Of a stretch of 52,439 nt of DNA, positions 1 to 8,806 are shown in pieces. Each line of letters begins with the position of its first letter. The first letter of the stretch is position 1. The position numbers and the translations under genes are program-made. Source of the stretch: Syntrophaceae bacterium (GTDB lineage Bacteria; Desulfobacterota; Syntrophia; Syntrophales; Smithellaceae); the NCBI GenBank assembly GCA_025355345.1, contig JANXZU010000104.1, forward strand, positions 1 to 52,439. The letters are read 5' to 3'. The notes beneath the pieces were generated by a model. That model did not search any database and had not been told where the DNA came from. It saw only the letters and a program-made list of their open reading frames with translations.

Positions 1-34
1 AAAAATTTCTCAATTCACCAAATTTTTTTTATTG

Positions 35-64
35 TTGACATATACAGCCTGTTTCAGGTTAAAT
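35..64 (+). promoter_or_regulatory. candidate sigma70 promoter for uxs-ugd
   Basis: A perfect -35 hexamer TTGACA lies at 35-40 and a weak -10 TTAAAT at 59-64, with an 18-bp spacer. It is followed by a purine-rich GAGGA at 76-80. It is the only promoter-like pair upstream of the uxs-ugd pair in the window. The -10 is only a partial match, so this is a moderate call. Confidence 0.45.
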
Positions 65-90
65 AGCAAAACCTTGAGGAAATTACCACC

Positions 91-114
91 ATGAATGATA
101 AATTTATATTATGA
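91..114 (+). other. seven-codon mini-ORF overlapping the uxs start
   Basis: ATG at 91 opens a seven-residue peptide (MNDKFIL) whose TGA stop at 112-114 overlaps the uxs ATG at 111 as ATGA. The Shine-Dalgarno-like GAGGA at 76-80 is placed for the mini-ORF, while the uxs ATG has only AT-rich sequence directly in front. This would fit translational coupling. A chance arrangement cannot be excluded. Confidence 0.3.
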
Positions 115-1073
115 CAAAACGTATATTAATTACCGGCGGCGCCGGATTTTTAGGTTCTCATCTCTGCGAGCGTCTGCTTTTTGAAGATAATGACATTGTT
201 TGTCTGGATAATTTCTTTACCGGCAACAAGGCCAATGTTTCTCATCTTTTGAAAAATCCCCATTTTGAACTTATTCGTCACGACATCGTCAATCCGGTTT
301 ATCTGGAAGTTGACGAAATATACAATCTGGCATGTCCTGCGTCACCGGTGCATTACCAGTTCAATCCGATTAAAACCATTAAAACAAATATCATGGGTGT
401 AATCAATGTCTTGGGTATTGCCAAAAGGGCAAAAGCAAAAATACTGCAGGCTTCGACCTCAGAAGTATACGGCGATCCTGACGTTCATCCGCAGACTGAA
501 TCCTACTGGGGTAGAGTCAATCCCATTGGAATTCGCAGCTGTTACGATGAAGGCAAAAGAGCCGCGGAATGCTTGATGATGGACTACCGCAGACAAAATG
601 GTGTTAATACCAAAATAGTCCGTATTTTCAATACCTATGGACCTCGTATGGCGATTAATGACGGACGTGTCGTGAGTAATTTTATTATTCAAGCGTTACA
701 AAATAAAAACATTACCGTTTACGGAGATGGCTCACACACACGATCTTTCTGTTATGTTGATGACATGGTTTCCGGACTGATCAGCATGATGAATGCGTCC
801 GATGATTTTTACGGACCGGTAAATTTGGGCAATCCGTGCGAATTTACTATTTTGCAATTGGCGCAAACGGTAATCAAATTAACTCAAAGTAACTCTCAAA
901 TTGAATTTCAACCATTACCTTCGGATGATCCCACTCAGCGCAAGCCGGATATAAAACTTGCGCAGAAAAAACTGGGTTGGGAACCAAAAGTAATGTTAGA
1001 GGTAGGTTTAATTCATACAATTGATTATTTTCGTAATGTTCTGAATCAAACATCATCACCGGAGGCAGCATAA
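111..1073 (+). CDS. uxs: UDP-glucuronate decarboxylase (UDP-xylose synthase)
   Basis: Extended short-chain dehydrogenase of 320 residues that converts UDP-glucuronate to UDP-xylose in the cytoplasm. The N-terminus has the Rossmann motif GGAGFLG (about residues 9-15). The active-site elements STSEVYG and YDEGK follow. The characteristic family blocks [22 protein letters not shown] and [14 protein letters not shown] are all present, and the length is normal. The next gene, ugd, makes its substrate and begins 4 bp downstream, so the two form a two-step UDP-glucose to UDP-xylose operon. UDP-xylose normally feeds a surface polysaccharide, but no glycosyltransferase for it is in view. The start at 111 overlaps the stop of a mini-ORF. 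Family assignment is secure. Confidence 0.93.
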   Translation: MTKRILITGGAGFLGSHLCERLLFEDNDIVCLDNFFTGNKANVSHLLKNPHFELIRHDIVNPVYLEVDEIYNLACPASPVHYQFNPIKTIKTNIMGVINVLGIAKRAKAKILQASTSEVYGDPDVHPQTESYWGRVNPIGIRSCYDEGKRAAECLMMDYRRQNGVNTKIVRIFNTYGPRMAINDGRVVSNFIIQALQNKNITVYGDGSHTRSFCYVDDMVSGLISMMNASDDFYGPVNLGNPCEFTILQLAQTVIKLTQSNSQIEFQPLPSDDPTQRKPDIKLAQKKLGWEPKVMLEVGLIHTIDYFRNVLNQTSSPEAA

Positions 1074-1077
1074 TAAA

Positions 1078-2478
1078 ATGAAATTCAAAAAAAATATTCT
1101 TTGCATAGGAGCCGGCTATGTAGGCGGTCCATCAATGGCCATGATTGCCCATAAATGCCCCGATTACAGGGTAACAGTAGTAGACATCAACACCGCACGC
1201 ATTGACGCATGGAATTCGTCAGAGCTTCCAGTCTATGAACCGGGACTCGATGACATAATTAATAAAACGCGGGGCAAAAATTTGTTTTTTGCCACAGATA
1301 TAGAAAACCAGATTAAAGAAAATGACATTATTTTTGTCAGCGTCAATACACCGACAAAAACTTTTGGTGCCGGCGCCGGTAAGGCCGCCGATCTTCAGTT
1401 TCTGGAAAAAACAGCCAGGCAAATCCTGGAATATTCCCAATCGCCCAAAATCGTCATTGAGAAAAGTACTTTACCCGTAAAAACGGCTCTGGCTATGGAA
1501 AGAATACTGGCTTCGTCTAAAGGAAATATTACTTTTGATGTCCTTTCAAATCCGGAATTTATGGCGGAAGGTTCGGCTATGACCGATCTGGAAAACCCCG
1601 ATCGTGTACTTATTGGCTCACGCGAAACAGATAGTGGATTAAAAGCCCGCGCCCTACTCGTCGATATTTATGCCCGTTGGATTCCTGCCGAAAAAATAAT
1701 TACATCCAACATCTGGAGCTCTGAACTATCCAAACTTGTCGCCAACGCTTTTTTAGCGCAGCGGGTATCATCCATTAATTCAATTTCCGCTTTATGTGAA
1801 AAAACTGATGCCGATATTTTCGAAGTAGCAAGAGCTGTGGGAATGGATGGGCGTATAGGCAACAAGTTTCTTAAAGCGGGTATCGGCTTTGGCGGCTCCT
1901 GTTTCAAGAAAGATATTCTTAATCTCGTTTATCTATGCAGCTTCTATGGTTTGCAGGAAGTAGCCGATTACTGGGAAAGCGTCATTAAAATTAATGAATA
2001 TCAGCAGGATCGTTTTATGGCAAACGTTCTCGGCAACATGTTTAATACACTGGCGGGTAAAAAAATCTGTATTTTAGGATTTGCCTTCAAAGCGGACACC
2101 GGTGACACTCGTGAAAGTCCGGCAATTTATATCGCCCGCAAACTGCTCGATGAACATGCCCAAGTGGTCATTTCTGATCCCAAAGCACTGAAAAACGCAG
2201 CAATCGATCTGGCAAACGATGAAGGCAAGATCAGTTATACTGAAGATCCATACATCGCAGCATCAGGCTGCCACGCCCTGGCAATTCTCACTGATTGGGA
2301 ATTATACAGAAAACTGGACTTTCAAAAAATATACAATTCCATGGTCAAACCGGCTTTTATTTTTGATGGCCGTAATATTATTGACCACAAAAAATGTTTT
2401 GATATAGGGTTTAATGTTTATCCCATCGGGAAACCGGCGCTAATCCGTTTTGAAGATCAATCGGTCTATACCAAATAG
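1078..2478 (+). CDS. ugd: UDP-glucose 6-dehydrogenase
   Basis: NAD-dependent four-electron oxidation of UDP-glucose to UDP-glucuronate. The 466-residue protein opens with the nucleotide-binding motif GAGYVGGPSMAMIA and carries the catalytic-cysteine block GIGFGGSCFKKDI (about residues 265-280) and the C-terminal GFAFKADTGDTRESPA block. Length and wording resemble the animal/plant-type UGDH subgroup more than the shorter enterobacterial Ugd; this is a judgement by eye. GGAGG within the end of uxs serves as its ribosome binding site, and the 4-bp spacing indicates co-transcription. It supplies UDP-glucuronate to the upstream decarboxylase. A palindromic repeat begins almost at its stop codon. 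Confidence 0.94.
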   Translation: MKFKKNILCIGAGYVGGPSMAMIAHKCPDYRVTVVDINTARIDAWNSSELPVYEPGLDDIINKTRGKNLFFATDIENQIKENDIIFVSVNTPTKTFGAGAGKAADLQFLEKTARQILEYSQSPKIVIEKSTLPVKTALAMERILASSKGNITFDVLSNPEFMAEGSAMTDLENPDRVLIGSRETDSGLKARALLVDIYARWIPAEKIITSNIWSSELSKLVANAFLAQRVSSINSISALCEKTDADIFEVARAVGMDGRIGNKFLKAGIGFGGSCFKKDILNLVYLCSFYGLQEVADYWESVIKINEYQQDRFMANVLGNMFNTLAGKKICILGFAFKADTGDTRESPAIYIARKLLDEHAQVVISDPKALKNAAIDLANDEGKISYTEDPYIAASGCHALAILTDWELYRKLDFQKIYNSMVKPAFIFDGRNIIDHKKCFDIGFNVYPIGKPALIRFEDQSVYTK

Positions 2479-2629
2479 CTATCAAACATTAAAGGCTTAA
2501 TTTACCGGGCATAATACCAAGTAAGCTTTCAAAAATTCATATTTTATTTAGTGAGACCCCAGTTTCAGAATCTGAAACTGGTTGGCCGAACTATCCCGCA
2601 CAGCGGGGTTTTGAAAGCAACTTGGAATT
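2476..2629 (+). repeat. composite palindromic repeat, copy 1 (nested hairpins)
   Basis: Outer arms AATACCAAGT..GCTTTCAAA (from 2513) and TTTGAAAGCAACTTGG (to 2629) form a long hairpin. The loop contains a second element at about 2548-2609, read on the minus strand: a CCCCGC/GCGGGA hairpin, then AGTTC, then a CCAGTTTCAG/CTGAAACTGG hairpin, then TCACTAA. The leader 2476-2512 (TAGCTATCAAACATTAAAGG and following) recurs at 33740. The right arm overlaps the TAA stop of yraN at 2628-2630. The 117-bp core is about 92% identical to copy 2 at 23209. Confidence 0.85.
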
Positions 2630-3011
2630 AAAATGCAATAAAGTCGAAGGCGTTTTTGATAAGCCTGACTTCATTATTATCTGGAATAAGAGTTATCGCC
2701 ACTACATCAAAGCGCGCATTCGTATCGGCAATACTTCTTTTTTGCATATACCATAAAGCCAGTTGAGACATCTTCTTTTGTTTTCTCATTCCAACCGCTT
2801 GTTCAGGATAGCCAAGTGCTATTGATTTTCTTGTCTTTACTTCAACAAAAACAAGATCGTTTTCTTCTTTTGCGACTATGTCTATTTCTCCGACAGGGCA
2901 ACGAAAATTTGTTTCAATTATCCGGTAGCCATTTTTTTTAAGATATGCAGCGGCAATCTGTTCACCTTCTTTACCGGTTTTAATTTTTCGGGTATCTATT
3001 GTTTTTTTCAA
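2628..3011 (-). CDS. yraN: YraN/UPF0102 endonuclease-like protein
   Basis: A 127-residue protein of the UPF0102 family, which has a PD-(D/E)XK nuclease-like fold; the cellular role is unsettled. Visible motifs are GKEGEQIAAAYL near the N-terminus, CPVGEIDIVA and VFVEVKTRK (the D...ExK core), then AVGMRKQKK and RFDVVAI. The start is a TTG at 3011 directly after the rnhB stop (TAATTG), so translation is probably coupled to rnhB, the classical neighbour. The last codon and stop run into the arm of a palindromic repeat, so insertion of that repeat may have set the present C-terminus. Confidence 0.88.
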   Translation of the reverse strand: MKKTIDTRKIKTGKEGEQIAAAYLKKNGYRIIETNFRCPVGEIDIVAKEENDLVFVEVKTRKSIALGYPEQAVGMRKQKKMSQLALWYMQKRSIADTNARFDVVAITLIPDNNEVRLIKNAFDFIAF

Positions 3012-3632
3012 TTAAGATAAATCCAGAATTGTTTGATTGACATTTCGATTTTTAAGATGAAATGACCGGCGATGTATTTTACACATGCCGAACTCTTTAA
3101 TTGCGTTACGGTGTTCCAAAGTGCCATAGCCCTTATTGCGCATAAAATTATATTGTGGAAACTGCCGGTGATATATTTCCATAATCCGGTCCCGCGATAC
3201 CTTGGCAATAATTGATGCCGCAGCAATGGAAATACTGAGAGAATCACCTTTAACTATTGGTTTTTGTGAAGTAGATAGGGGTACACGATGCAAACCGTCC
3301 ACTAAAAGATAATCAGGCGAGGTAAAAAGTTCCTGTACGGCTTCGGACATGGCCTGAAGTGAAGCCTTAAGGATATTAATTTGATCAATCAGATCTGAGT
3401 CTGCAACTCCAACACCGACAGCAATCGCTTCACTTTTGATTATGTCGTAAAGATACTCTCTTTTAGCTGCCGAGAGTTGTTTAGAATCATTAATGTCTTT
3501 ATTTCTATATTTTGGCGGTAAAATTACTGCCGCAGCAACTACAGGCCCAGCTAACGGACCTCTGCCTGCCTCATCAACACCGGCAACACACTTATAACCT
3601 TCCTGATAAGCAAGCTTTTCGTAAGTATCCAT
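3012..3632 (-). CDS. rnhB: ribonuclease HII
   Basis: Cleaves the RNA strand of RNA-DNA hybrids and removes misincorporated ribonucleotides. The 206-residue protein has the hallmark VAGVDEAGRGPLAGPV (about residues 17-33) with the DE catalytic pair, followed by the conserved KQLS and DGLH stretches, the SISIAAASIIAKVSRDR block, and GYGT near the end. Length is normal. It lies between rplS and yraN on the minus strand, the order typical for many Proteobacteria, and abuts yraN without a gap. A 75-bp gap separates it from rplS. Confidence 0.95.
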   Translation of the reverse strand: MDTYEKLAYQEGYKCVAGVDEAGRGPLAGPVVAAAVILPPKYRNKDINDSKQLSAAKREYLYDIIKSEAIAVGVGVADSDLIDQINILKASLQAMSEAVQELFTSPDYLLVDGLHRVPLSTSQKPIVKGDSLSISIAAASIIAKVSRDRIMEIYHRQFPQYNFMRNKGYGTLEHRNAIKEFGMCKIHRRSFHLKNRNVNQTILDLS

Positions 3633-3707
3633 CCATCTTCAGTATGGCAGCTATATTAAATTGCCAAAATCTACTTTAGCCCAATAACACAAATCCAATG
3701 CAATTAT

Positions 3708-4058
3708 TTATCGGATGCTAGTTGCTTCCTTGATTCTTGCCTTTTTGCCACGCAGATTTCTCAAATAATAAAGACGGGAACGGCGTACCAACCCTTTGCT
3801 CATTACTTCTATCCGATCAATAATTGGAGAATGCAACGGGAAAGTTCTCTCTACTCCAATACCATAAGAAACTTTTCTTACTGTAAAATTTGACCGGCTA
3901 TTGCCACGGCGCTTGCGGATGACAACTCCTTCAAATGCCTGAATTCTCTGCTTCAGGCCTTCAATAATGCGCACATGCACTTTTACCGTATCACCCGATT
4001 TGAAACCGGGAATATCACTTCTCATTTGTTCTTTTTCAATCATTTCAATAACATTCAT
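3708..4058 (-). CDS. rplS: 50S ribosomal protein L19
   Basis: Ribosomal protein L19, located at the 30S-50S interface. The 116-residue protein has the expected [46 protein letters not shown] and [18 protein letters not shown] blocks and a normal length. An AGGAGG-like ribosome binding site lies immediately upstream in the short leader. It follows the SPOUT methyltransferase gene on the minus strand, closing the classical rpsP-rimM-trmD-rplS group. Here the operon contains an extra methyltransferase gene between trmD and rplS. Confidence 0.97.
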   Translation of the reverse strand: MNVIEMIEKEQMRSDIPGFKSGDTVKVHVRIIEGLKQRIQAFEGVVIRKRRGNSRSNFTVRKVSYGIGVERTFPLHSPIIDRIEVMSKGLVRRSRLYYLRNLRGKKARIKEATSIR

Positions 4059-4100
4059 CTTATATTTCCTCCTGCAATACCTGCAATATTTATATTTAAA

Positions 4101-4673
4101 TTAATTTTTTACAACCCTGTCCAGAATTATAGCCACCGCTGATCGCACAGCAAGATGATTATAATCTCCATTCCCTTTTATTGCTTCCAGCCGATAATCA
4201 GCTTTTTGAATAACTTCATCAGCAATTCCAGATCCTGTACCAAAAATCAAAAGATAAGGCAAATTATTACTTTTCAACATTTTACGCAATGAAGTAAACG
4301 TTAAACACCCTTCGTTAAAATTGGCACTGGTAACAATTGTCTTCGGCGCAATTCCGCTTAGCGTTTCAATTTCCTTTGTTACTTCATCAAGACAAACTTT
4401 TAGCGAAATGAGTTCAAACGCCTCTTTACGGAATTTATTGTAAGTTGCGCCGTACCCTTCCCGCCAATGATCGATTATGTCTTGAGCCAGGGTGAGTTGG
4501 GCAGATATGGGATTGATGACATAAAACCCGCTCAGTCCATATGTTTTGGACAGCCTGGCAATATCGTGAATATCCATATTGGCAATGGCTGTGGTCACAA
4601 CCTTTCCTTCTTTATTGTAAACCGGATAATGTAAAAGAGCTATGTAAAGCATGGTCGCTTTGCCGTATTTCAT
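4101..4673 (-). CDS. SPOUT-type RNA methyltransferase (Methyltrn_RNA_4-like)
   Basis: A 190-residue protein that looks like the SPOUT RNA methyltransferase family often found beside, or fused to, trmD in Aquificae and Deltaproteobacteria. It begins LYIALLHYPVYNKEGKVVTTAIANMDIHDIA in pieces that match that family. It ends with a knot-like LLIFGTGSGIADEV and a YNHLAVRSAVAIILDR helix, the usual SAM-binding trefoil. The exact target RNA is not established. Two ATG starts are possible, at 4673 and 4652, and neither has a strong ribosome binding site. It is separated from trmD by 146 bp of repeat sequence, an interruption of an otherwise tight operon. Confidence 0.82.
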   Translation of the reverse strand: MKYGKATMLYIALLHYPVYNKEGKVVTTAIANMDIHDIARLSKTYGLSGFYVINPISAQLTLAQDIIDHWREGYGATYNKFRKEAFELISLKVCLDEVTKEIETLSGIAPKTIVTSANFNEGCLTFTSLRKMLKSNNLPYLLIFGTGSGIADEVIQKADYRLEAIKGNGDYNHLAVRSAVAIILDRVVKN

Positions 4674-4679
4674 ATATAC

Positions 4680-4775
4680 TTTCAGCCAGTGTCAACATCC
4701 CGTATCGCTTCGCTCCCGGGACAATTCCACTAAGGCTTCAAACTTCACTCTGTTCGTTTTCAGCCAGTGTCATTG
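4680..4775 (+). repeat. two-hairpin element inside the trmD-rplS operon
   Basis: Hairpin 1 is ATCCCG...CCGGGA (about 4699-4722). After ACAATTC comes hairpin 2: basal helix CACT (4728-4731)/AGTG (4766-4769), bulge AA, distal helix GGCT (4734-4737)/AGCC (4762-4765), then TCATTGA. TTTCAGCCAGTGTCA occurs twice, near 4679 and 4759, as a direct repeat, suggesting a remnant of a second copy. The apex resembles the copy at 43729, but both helices differ with paired changes. Confidence 0.75.
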
Positions 4776-4819
4776 AAAAGTTGCTTTCATTACCTCAAAC
4801 ACTTCTCAAAATCAAGACT

Positions 4820-5557
4820 TTATATCTCTTCAATCTTAATTTTCTCCAATTTTTTTTTCTCTTCGGAAGATAGATTTATCTTTGCCAGTAAATCCGGCCT
4901 CCGTTTATATGTTCTTTTAAGAGATTCATTTTTGTTCCAAAGTTCAATTTCCGCATGATTTCCGGAAACCAGCACATCGGGTACCTTCCAGCCTTTATAT
5001 TCCGCAGGCCGAGTATATTGAGGATACTCTAATAACCCGGAAGAAAAAGATTCGCTGACGGTTGATTCTGCATTTCCCAATACACCTGTTACAAGCCTGG
5101 AGACGGCATCAATCAATACCAACGCAGGAAGTTCTCCTCCGGTTAATATATAATCGCCGATAGATATTTCCCGATCAGTTAAATGCTCTCTTATTCTTTC
5201 GTCAACACCTTCATAGCGACCACAAATAATGACCACTTGTTTTTTTCCGGCCAAGTCTGCGGCTATTTTTTGATTAAAAGGTTCTCCCTGTGGCGTCATC
5301 AATACGACCAGTGAATCATCAGCAGATATCTTAACTGCCGCCAGTGCCTTCTCGACCGGTTCAACTTTCATCACCATGCCGCAGCCGCCACCATATGGGG
5401 CATCATCAGTCATTTTATGTTTATCTTCAGCCCAATTACGGATATCATGTAAGTTGATGCTTATAAGACCTTTTTCCTGGGCTTTCTTTAGCAGGCTAAA
5501 ATTGAGGGGGGAAATCAGCATTTCAGGAAAAATGGAAAGGACATCAAATCGAATCAC
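4820..5557 (-). CDS. trmD: tRNA (guanine-N1)-methyltransferase
   Basis: SPOUT enzyme that methylates G37 of tRNAs with a G36, using S-adenosylmethionine. The 245-residue protein begins [10 protein letters not shown] and contains [15 protein letters not shown], the knot motif [34 protein letters not shown], and [23 protein letters not shown] in successive pieces, all diagnostic. Start is GTG at 5557, a few bases after the rimM stop. Length is normal. It lies in the ffh-rpsP-KH-rimM-trmD order common to many bacteria. Confidence 0.97.
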   Translation of the reverse strand: MIRFDVLSIFPEMLISPLNFSLLKKAQEKGLISINLHDIRNWAEDKHKMTDDAPYGGGCGMVMKVEPVEKALAAVKISADDSLVVLMTPQGEPFNQKIAADLAGKKQVVIICGRYEGVDERIREHLTDREISIGDYILTGGELPALVLIDAVSRLVTGVLGNAESTVSESFSSGLLEYPQYTRPAEYKGWKVPDVLVSGNHAEIELWNKNESLKRTYKRRPDLLAKINLSSEEKKKLEKIKIEEI

Positions 5558-5561
5558 CTTT

Positions 5562-6074
5562 TTAAAGTCCTTCCATTAATTTGACTTTCATAACTCTTTG
5601 ATCAATATCTATGAATTTGATTACATCTGCGATTGCCGGAAGAAGTATTTCTCTTTCAACTCCTTTACAGACATAAACATCATTGCTTCCTGTGGGAAAT
5701 ACCGATTCAATCTGACCGAGAAGCTTTCCCTCTTCAGTATAGACATTCAGACCGATGATGTCTCGCCAGTAATATTCTCCCTCCGGTAGTTCTTTAAACA
5801 TGTTGCCAGGTATTACTATCTTGCACCCGACAAAAGTTTTTGCCAAATCCACATCGTTAATAGTGTCAAGTTCGACAAACAGAAATCTTCCTGAAATGTC
5901 TATTTTTCTAAGATTATAAAGTTTTTTTTGCTCGAAATTATCCTGAATATAAACAAACTCAAGTCCGGCAGAGATATCCGCAGTATCGACAAAAGACAGC
6001 ACTTTCATGCAGCCACGGAGACCGCGCGTTTTTACGATCTCTCCGATTATGATAAAATCAGGTTTTCTATTCAA
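5562..6074 (-). CDS. rimM: 16S rRNA processing factor RimM
   Basis: 30S maturation factor that binds S19 and the 16S head. The 170-residue protein has the N-terminal [16 protein letters not shown] block and the C-terminal PRC-barrel region [21 protein letters not shown] and [14 protein letters not shown], in pieces. The start is a TTG at 6074 that overlaps the end of the KH gene by 8 bp, which implies coupled translation. The family is normally about 170 residues, so it is complete. It sits directly upstream of trmD, as in many bacteria. Confidence 0.93.
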   Translation of the reverse strand: MNRKPDFIIIGEIVKTRGLRGCMKVLSFVDTADISAGLEFVYIQDNFEQKKLYNLRKIDISGRFLFVELDTINDVDLAKTFVGCKIVIPGNMFKELPEGEYYWRDIIGLNVYTEEGKLLGQIESVFPTGSNDVYVCKGVEREILLPAIADVIKFIDIDQRVMKVKLMEGL

Positions 6075-6297
6075 TAATTTCCAACACTGCGCGTTTATGG
6101 AGTTTCGCGGATGCGGCAGTTAATATGGTACGAATAGCCTTGGCAGTTCTTCCCTGCTTACCGATAACCTTGCCCAAATCTTCTTTTGCCACACGTAATT
6201 CCAGCACTGATGTTTGTTCACCTAAAACTTCTGCCACTTCCACTTTATCTGGTGCATCCACTAAAGCCTGAGCTATGTACTTGATCAATTCTTTCAT
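6067..6297 (-). CDS. khpA: KH-domain RNA-binding protein (YlqC/KhpA type)
   Basis: Small KH-domain RNA-binding protein with the GxxG loop in [17 protein letters not shown]. KhpA-like proteins bind RNA and often partner with KhpB/Jag, but no partner is in view. The longest frame begins at 6312, but its first codons (ATGGAGGTTG) contain the GGAGG that is correctly spaced for the ATG at 6297, so the shorter 76-residue form is preferred. It is packed between rpsP and rimM, the classical place for this gene. Confidence 0.93.
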   Translation of the reverse strand: MKELIKYIAQALVDAPDKVEVAEVLGEQTSVLELRVAKEDLGKVIGKQGRTAKAIRTILTAASAKLHKRAVLEIIE

Positions 6298-6329
6298 AGT
6301 CACAACCTCCATTGAGTTTGATTAATTCT

Positions 6330-6584
6330 CTATTTAACTCTAGCTTCAATACCTTTTGTTTTCAATAAATTAGCAACAGTTACTGTTGCCTTGGCTCCTT
6401 TGGATAACCAATCGCGAACCCGATCTTCTTTAAAATTAATTTCGGCGGGATTTTTTTTAGGATCATAATTACCTAAAATTTCCAAAAATTTTCCATCGCG
6501 GGGAGAATCTTTATCTGACGCCACAATACGATAAAACGGCTTACTTTTCGCACCTATACGAGTTAGTCTAATTTTAACTGCCAT
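6330..6584 (-). CDS. rpsP: 30S ribosomal protein S16
   Basis: Ribosomal protein S16, needed for 30S assembly. The 84-residue protein reads VKIRLTRIGAKSKPFYRIV, then DSPRDGKFLEILGNYDPKK, then a basic C-terminus with GAKATVTVANLLK, all standard. It is the second gene of the ffh-rpsP-KH-rimM-trmD run, 68 bp after ffh. AGGAGGT is visible just upstream. Confidence 0.97.
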   Translation of the reverse strand: MAVKIRLTRIGAKSKPFYRIVASDKDSPRDGKFLEILGNYDPKKNPAEINFKEDRVRDWLSKGAKATVTVANLLKTKGIEARVK

Positions 6585-6652
6585 GAATATTTACTTCAAA
6601 CCTCCTTTAAAAAAATTAACATCTTATTTTTTTTATCACAGTTTATTCAATA

Positions 6653-7981
6653 TTAAAAGGGGAAATTCCTTCTTAAAGATTTTATCCCGTCTTTTTGAGT
6701 AATTTTTTTCATCATTTTCTTAATATCTACATAATTTTTAAGCAACCTGTTGACATCTTGAACCGATGTACCGCTACCCAGGGCTATTCTTTTACGCCTG
6801 CGGCCGTCAAGAATCAGATAGTTGTACCGTTCCTTTTTCGTCATGGAATCGATTATTGCTGTAACTTTAACCAATTCATTATCATCCGGCTGCATATCTT
6901 TCAGTGATTTCATTTTCCCTAGACCGGGAATCATCCCTAAAATATCCTTGAGCGGCCCCATTTTTTTTATCTGTGTTAATTGATTGCGGAAATCTTCCAG
7001 CGAAAAATTATTTTTCCGAATGCTCTTTTCCAGTTGCAAAGAGGCCTTTTCATCAAATGTCGCTTGTGCTTTTTCGACTAAAGACAAAATATCGCCCATA
7101 CCTAAAATACGGGAGGCCATTCTTTCCGGATGAAAAACTTCCAGAGCGTCTATTTTTTCGCCCATACCGACAAATTTAATTGGTTTGCCAATAACTGCTT
7201 TCAGGGATAGCGCGGCTCCTCCACGGGCATCGCCATCCATTTTTGTCATAATGACGCCGTCGATACCGATTAATTCATTGAATTTATTGCCTACATTAAC
7301 AGCATCCTGCCCGGTCATTGAATCTGCGACATAGATAATTTCCGCCGGATTTACTTTTTCTTTAATTTTTCTTAGTTCAGCCATGAGAAGATCATCAATA
7401 TGCAATCTTCCCGCTGTATCAATAATGACAACTTCATAGCCTTCCTTTTTGGCTTCATCCAATGCCCTGGCACAAATTTCCACCGGATCTTTTAGACTAC
7501 CCGCAGCAAATACACCTGCATTAATTTGCGCACCGAGTACGGCCAGTTGCTCCATTGCTGCTGGCCGATAGACATCCGCCGATACCAGATAAACTCTTTT
7601 TTCTTTTGATAATAAACGGGCAAGCTTGGCGGCGGTTGTTGTTTTACCACAACCTTGAAGACCGACAAGCATGATGGCAGCAGGAATACGAGCGCCAAAT
7701 TTAATATTGGCGCTGAATCCTCCCATAAGTTCAACAAGCCGTTCATGGACAATCTTAACCACTTGCTGACCGGGCGTAATACTGTCAAGAACTTCAGAAC
7801 CTATCGCGCGAAGTCGCACATCCTCAATAAAATCTTTGACAACTTTAAAATTAACATCAGCCTCCAGAAGCGCCATACGTATTTCTTTGAGAGCATCATT
7901 GACGTTTTGCTCATTGAGAACTCCGCGTCCCTTCAACTTTTTAAAAATACTTTCTAATTTATCCGCCAGATTTTCAAACAT
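6653..7981 (-). CDS. ffh: signal recognition particle protein Ffh
   Basis: GTPase subunit of the signal recognition particle, delivering nascent membrane proteins to FtsY. The 442-residue protein has an N domain and a G domain with GLQGCGKTTTAAKLA (G1), DTAGRLHID (G3), TKMDGDARGGAAL (G4 and closing loop). A methionine-rich M domain at the C-terminus contains KMGPLKDILGMIPG and a GSGTSVQDVNRLLK helix that would bind 4.5S RNA. Length is typical. No 4.5S RNA gene was recognised nearby. It heads the ribosomal/tRNA-modification run and follows the SPOR gene by 27 bp. Confidence 0.97.
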   Translation of the reverse strand: MFENLADKLESIFKKLKGRGVLNEQNVNDALKEIRMALLEADVNFKVVKDFIEDVRLRAIGSEVLDSITPGQQVVKIVHERLVELMGGFSANIKFGARIPAAIMLVGLQGCGKTTTAAKLARLLSKEKRVYLVSADVYRPAAMEQLAVLGAQINAGVFAAGSLKDPVEICARALDEAKKEGYEVVIIDTAGRLHIDDLLMAELRKIKEKVNPAEIIYVADSMTGQDAVNVGNKFNELIGIDGVIMTKMDGDARGGAALSLKAVIGKPIKFVGMGEKIDALEVFHPERMASRILGMGDILSLVEKAQATFDEKASLQLEKSIRKNNFSLEDFRNQLTQIKKMGPLKDILGMIPGLGKMKSLKDMQPDDNELVKVTAIIDSMTKKERYNYLILDGRRRKRIALGSGTSVQDVNRLLKNYVDIKKMMKKITQKDGIKSLRRNFPF

Positions 7982-8008
7982 GCTTAACCCGTCCGATACC
8001 CGTGATTA

Positions 8009-8773
8009 TTATTTCTTGTCAGCATCATCGCGCCTGATGATGCAAGTTGTTTTTATTTTTTTGGTGATCTTATCAGCGGCAGCCTGCGCCTGCGCTCGCT
8101 CATCAAAGCCGTAAGCGACAACTCTATACCATATACCTTTACCTTTGATATCTATTTTCACAACGCGCGATTTGAACCCTAACGCTGCTATTTTTTTGCT
8201 CATTTGAATGGATTTAGCCTTTTCTTTTGATGATGCAGCCTGAATGATAAATGATTGCTTGCCTGCTACAACTGGCGCCGCAACTTCTTTCACCTCGCGC
8301 TTCTTTTTATCATCAACCTTTTCAATAACCTTAGCCGGTAACTTCTGCGTTTCCAAACTATTGCCGGCGATGTGCTCTTTTTCTACTGCAGTCGGTTGCG
8401 GCAATTCTATTTGCGGCGGGGGAGTTTCCACTATTTTCTTTTCAGTAAGCGGCTGATCCTTGACCATCCCTTTCTTGCTGGTTAAGTCATTGAAAAATGT
8501 CAGATCAACGCTCTCTCCGACTTTTGGTGTAGCTTCTACTGCTTTGTTATCAGCAATATCAGGTGCAACTTTATTTTTTGCCGGCCGCCAAATGGCCGCC
8601 AGTGTGTTTTGTGGTATTGAGGCAATTTTCTCCGGATATGTATCTATATTCTTCCCGACTAAAACACCCAGCAAAAAAGCACAGCATAGAAAGGCAGACA
8701 TTCCGGCAACAACAATAATTATTCCCGTCCGACCAAGCTTCAACTCCATTTTTTTTATATTACCCAAAGCCAT
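8009..8773 (-). CDS. SPOR-domain membrane protein
   Basis: Predicted inner-membrane protein of 254 residues: a short basic cytoplasmic head, one transmembrane helix (about residues 18-40, TGIIIVVAGMSAFLCC onward), a long Lys/Pro/Glu-rich periplasmic linker, and a C-terminal SPOR domain (about 172-248, from QSFIIQAASSKEKAKS to the end). SPOR domains bind denuded septal peptidoglycan, so a division or cell-wall role is likely. The argS-SPOR pairing recurs in Deltaproteobacteria. The two genes are 33 bp apart and read in the same direction. Confidence 0.85.
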   Translation of the reverse strand: MALGNIKKMELKLGRTGIIIVVAGMSAFLCCAFLLGVLVGKNIDTYPEKIASIPQNTLAAIWRPAKNKVAPDIADNKAVEATPKVGESVDLTFFNDLTSKKGMVKDQPLTEKKIVETPPPQIELPQPTAVEKEHIAGNSLETQKLPAKVIEKVDDKKKREVKEVAAPVVAGKQSFIIQAASSKEKAKSIQMSKKIAALGFKSRVVKIDIKGKGIWYRVVAYGFDERAQAQAAADKITKKIKTTCIIRRDDADKK

Positions 8774-8806
8774 TAATTTCCCGCCATTTTAGTAATTGAA
8801 AAAATA

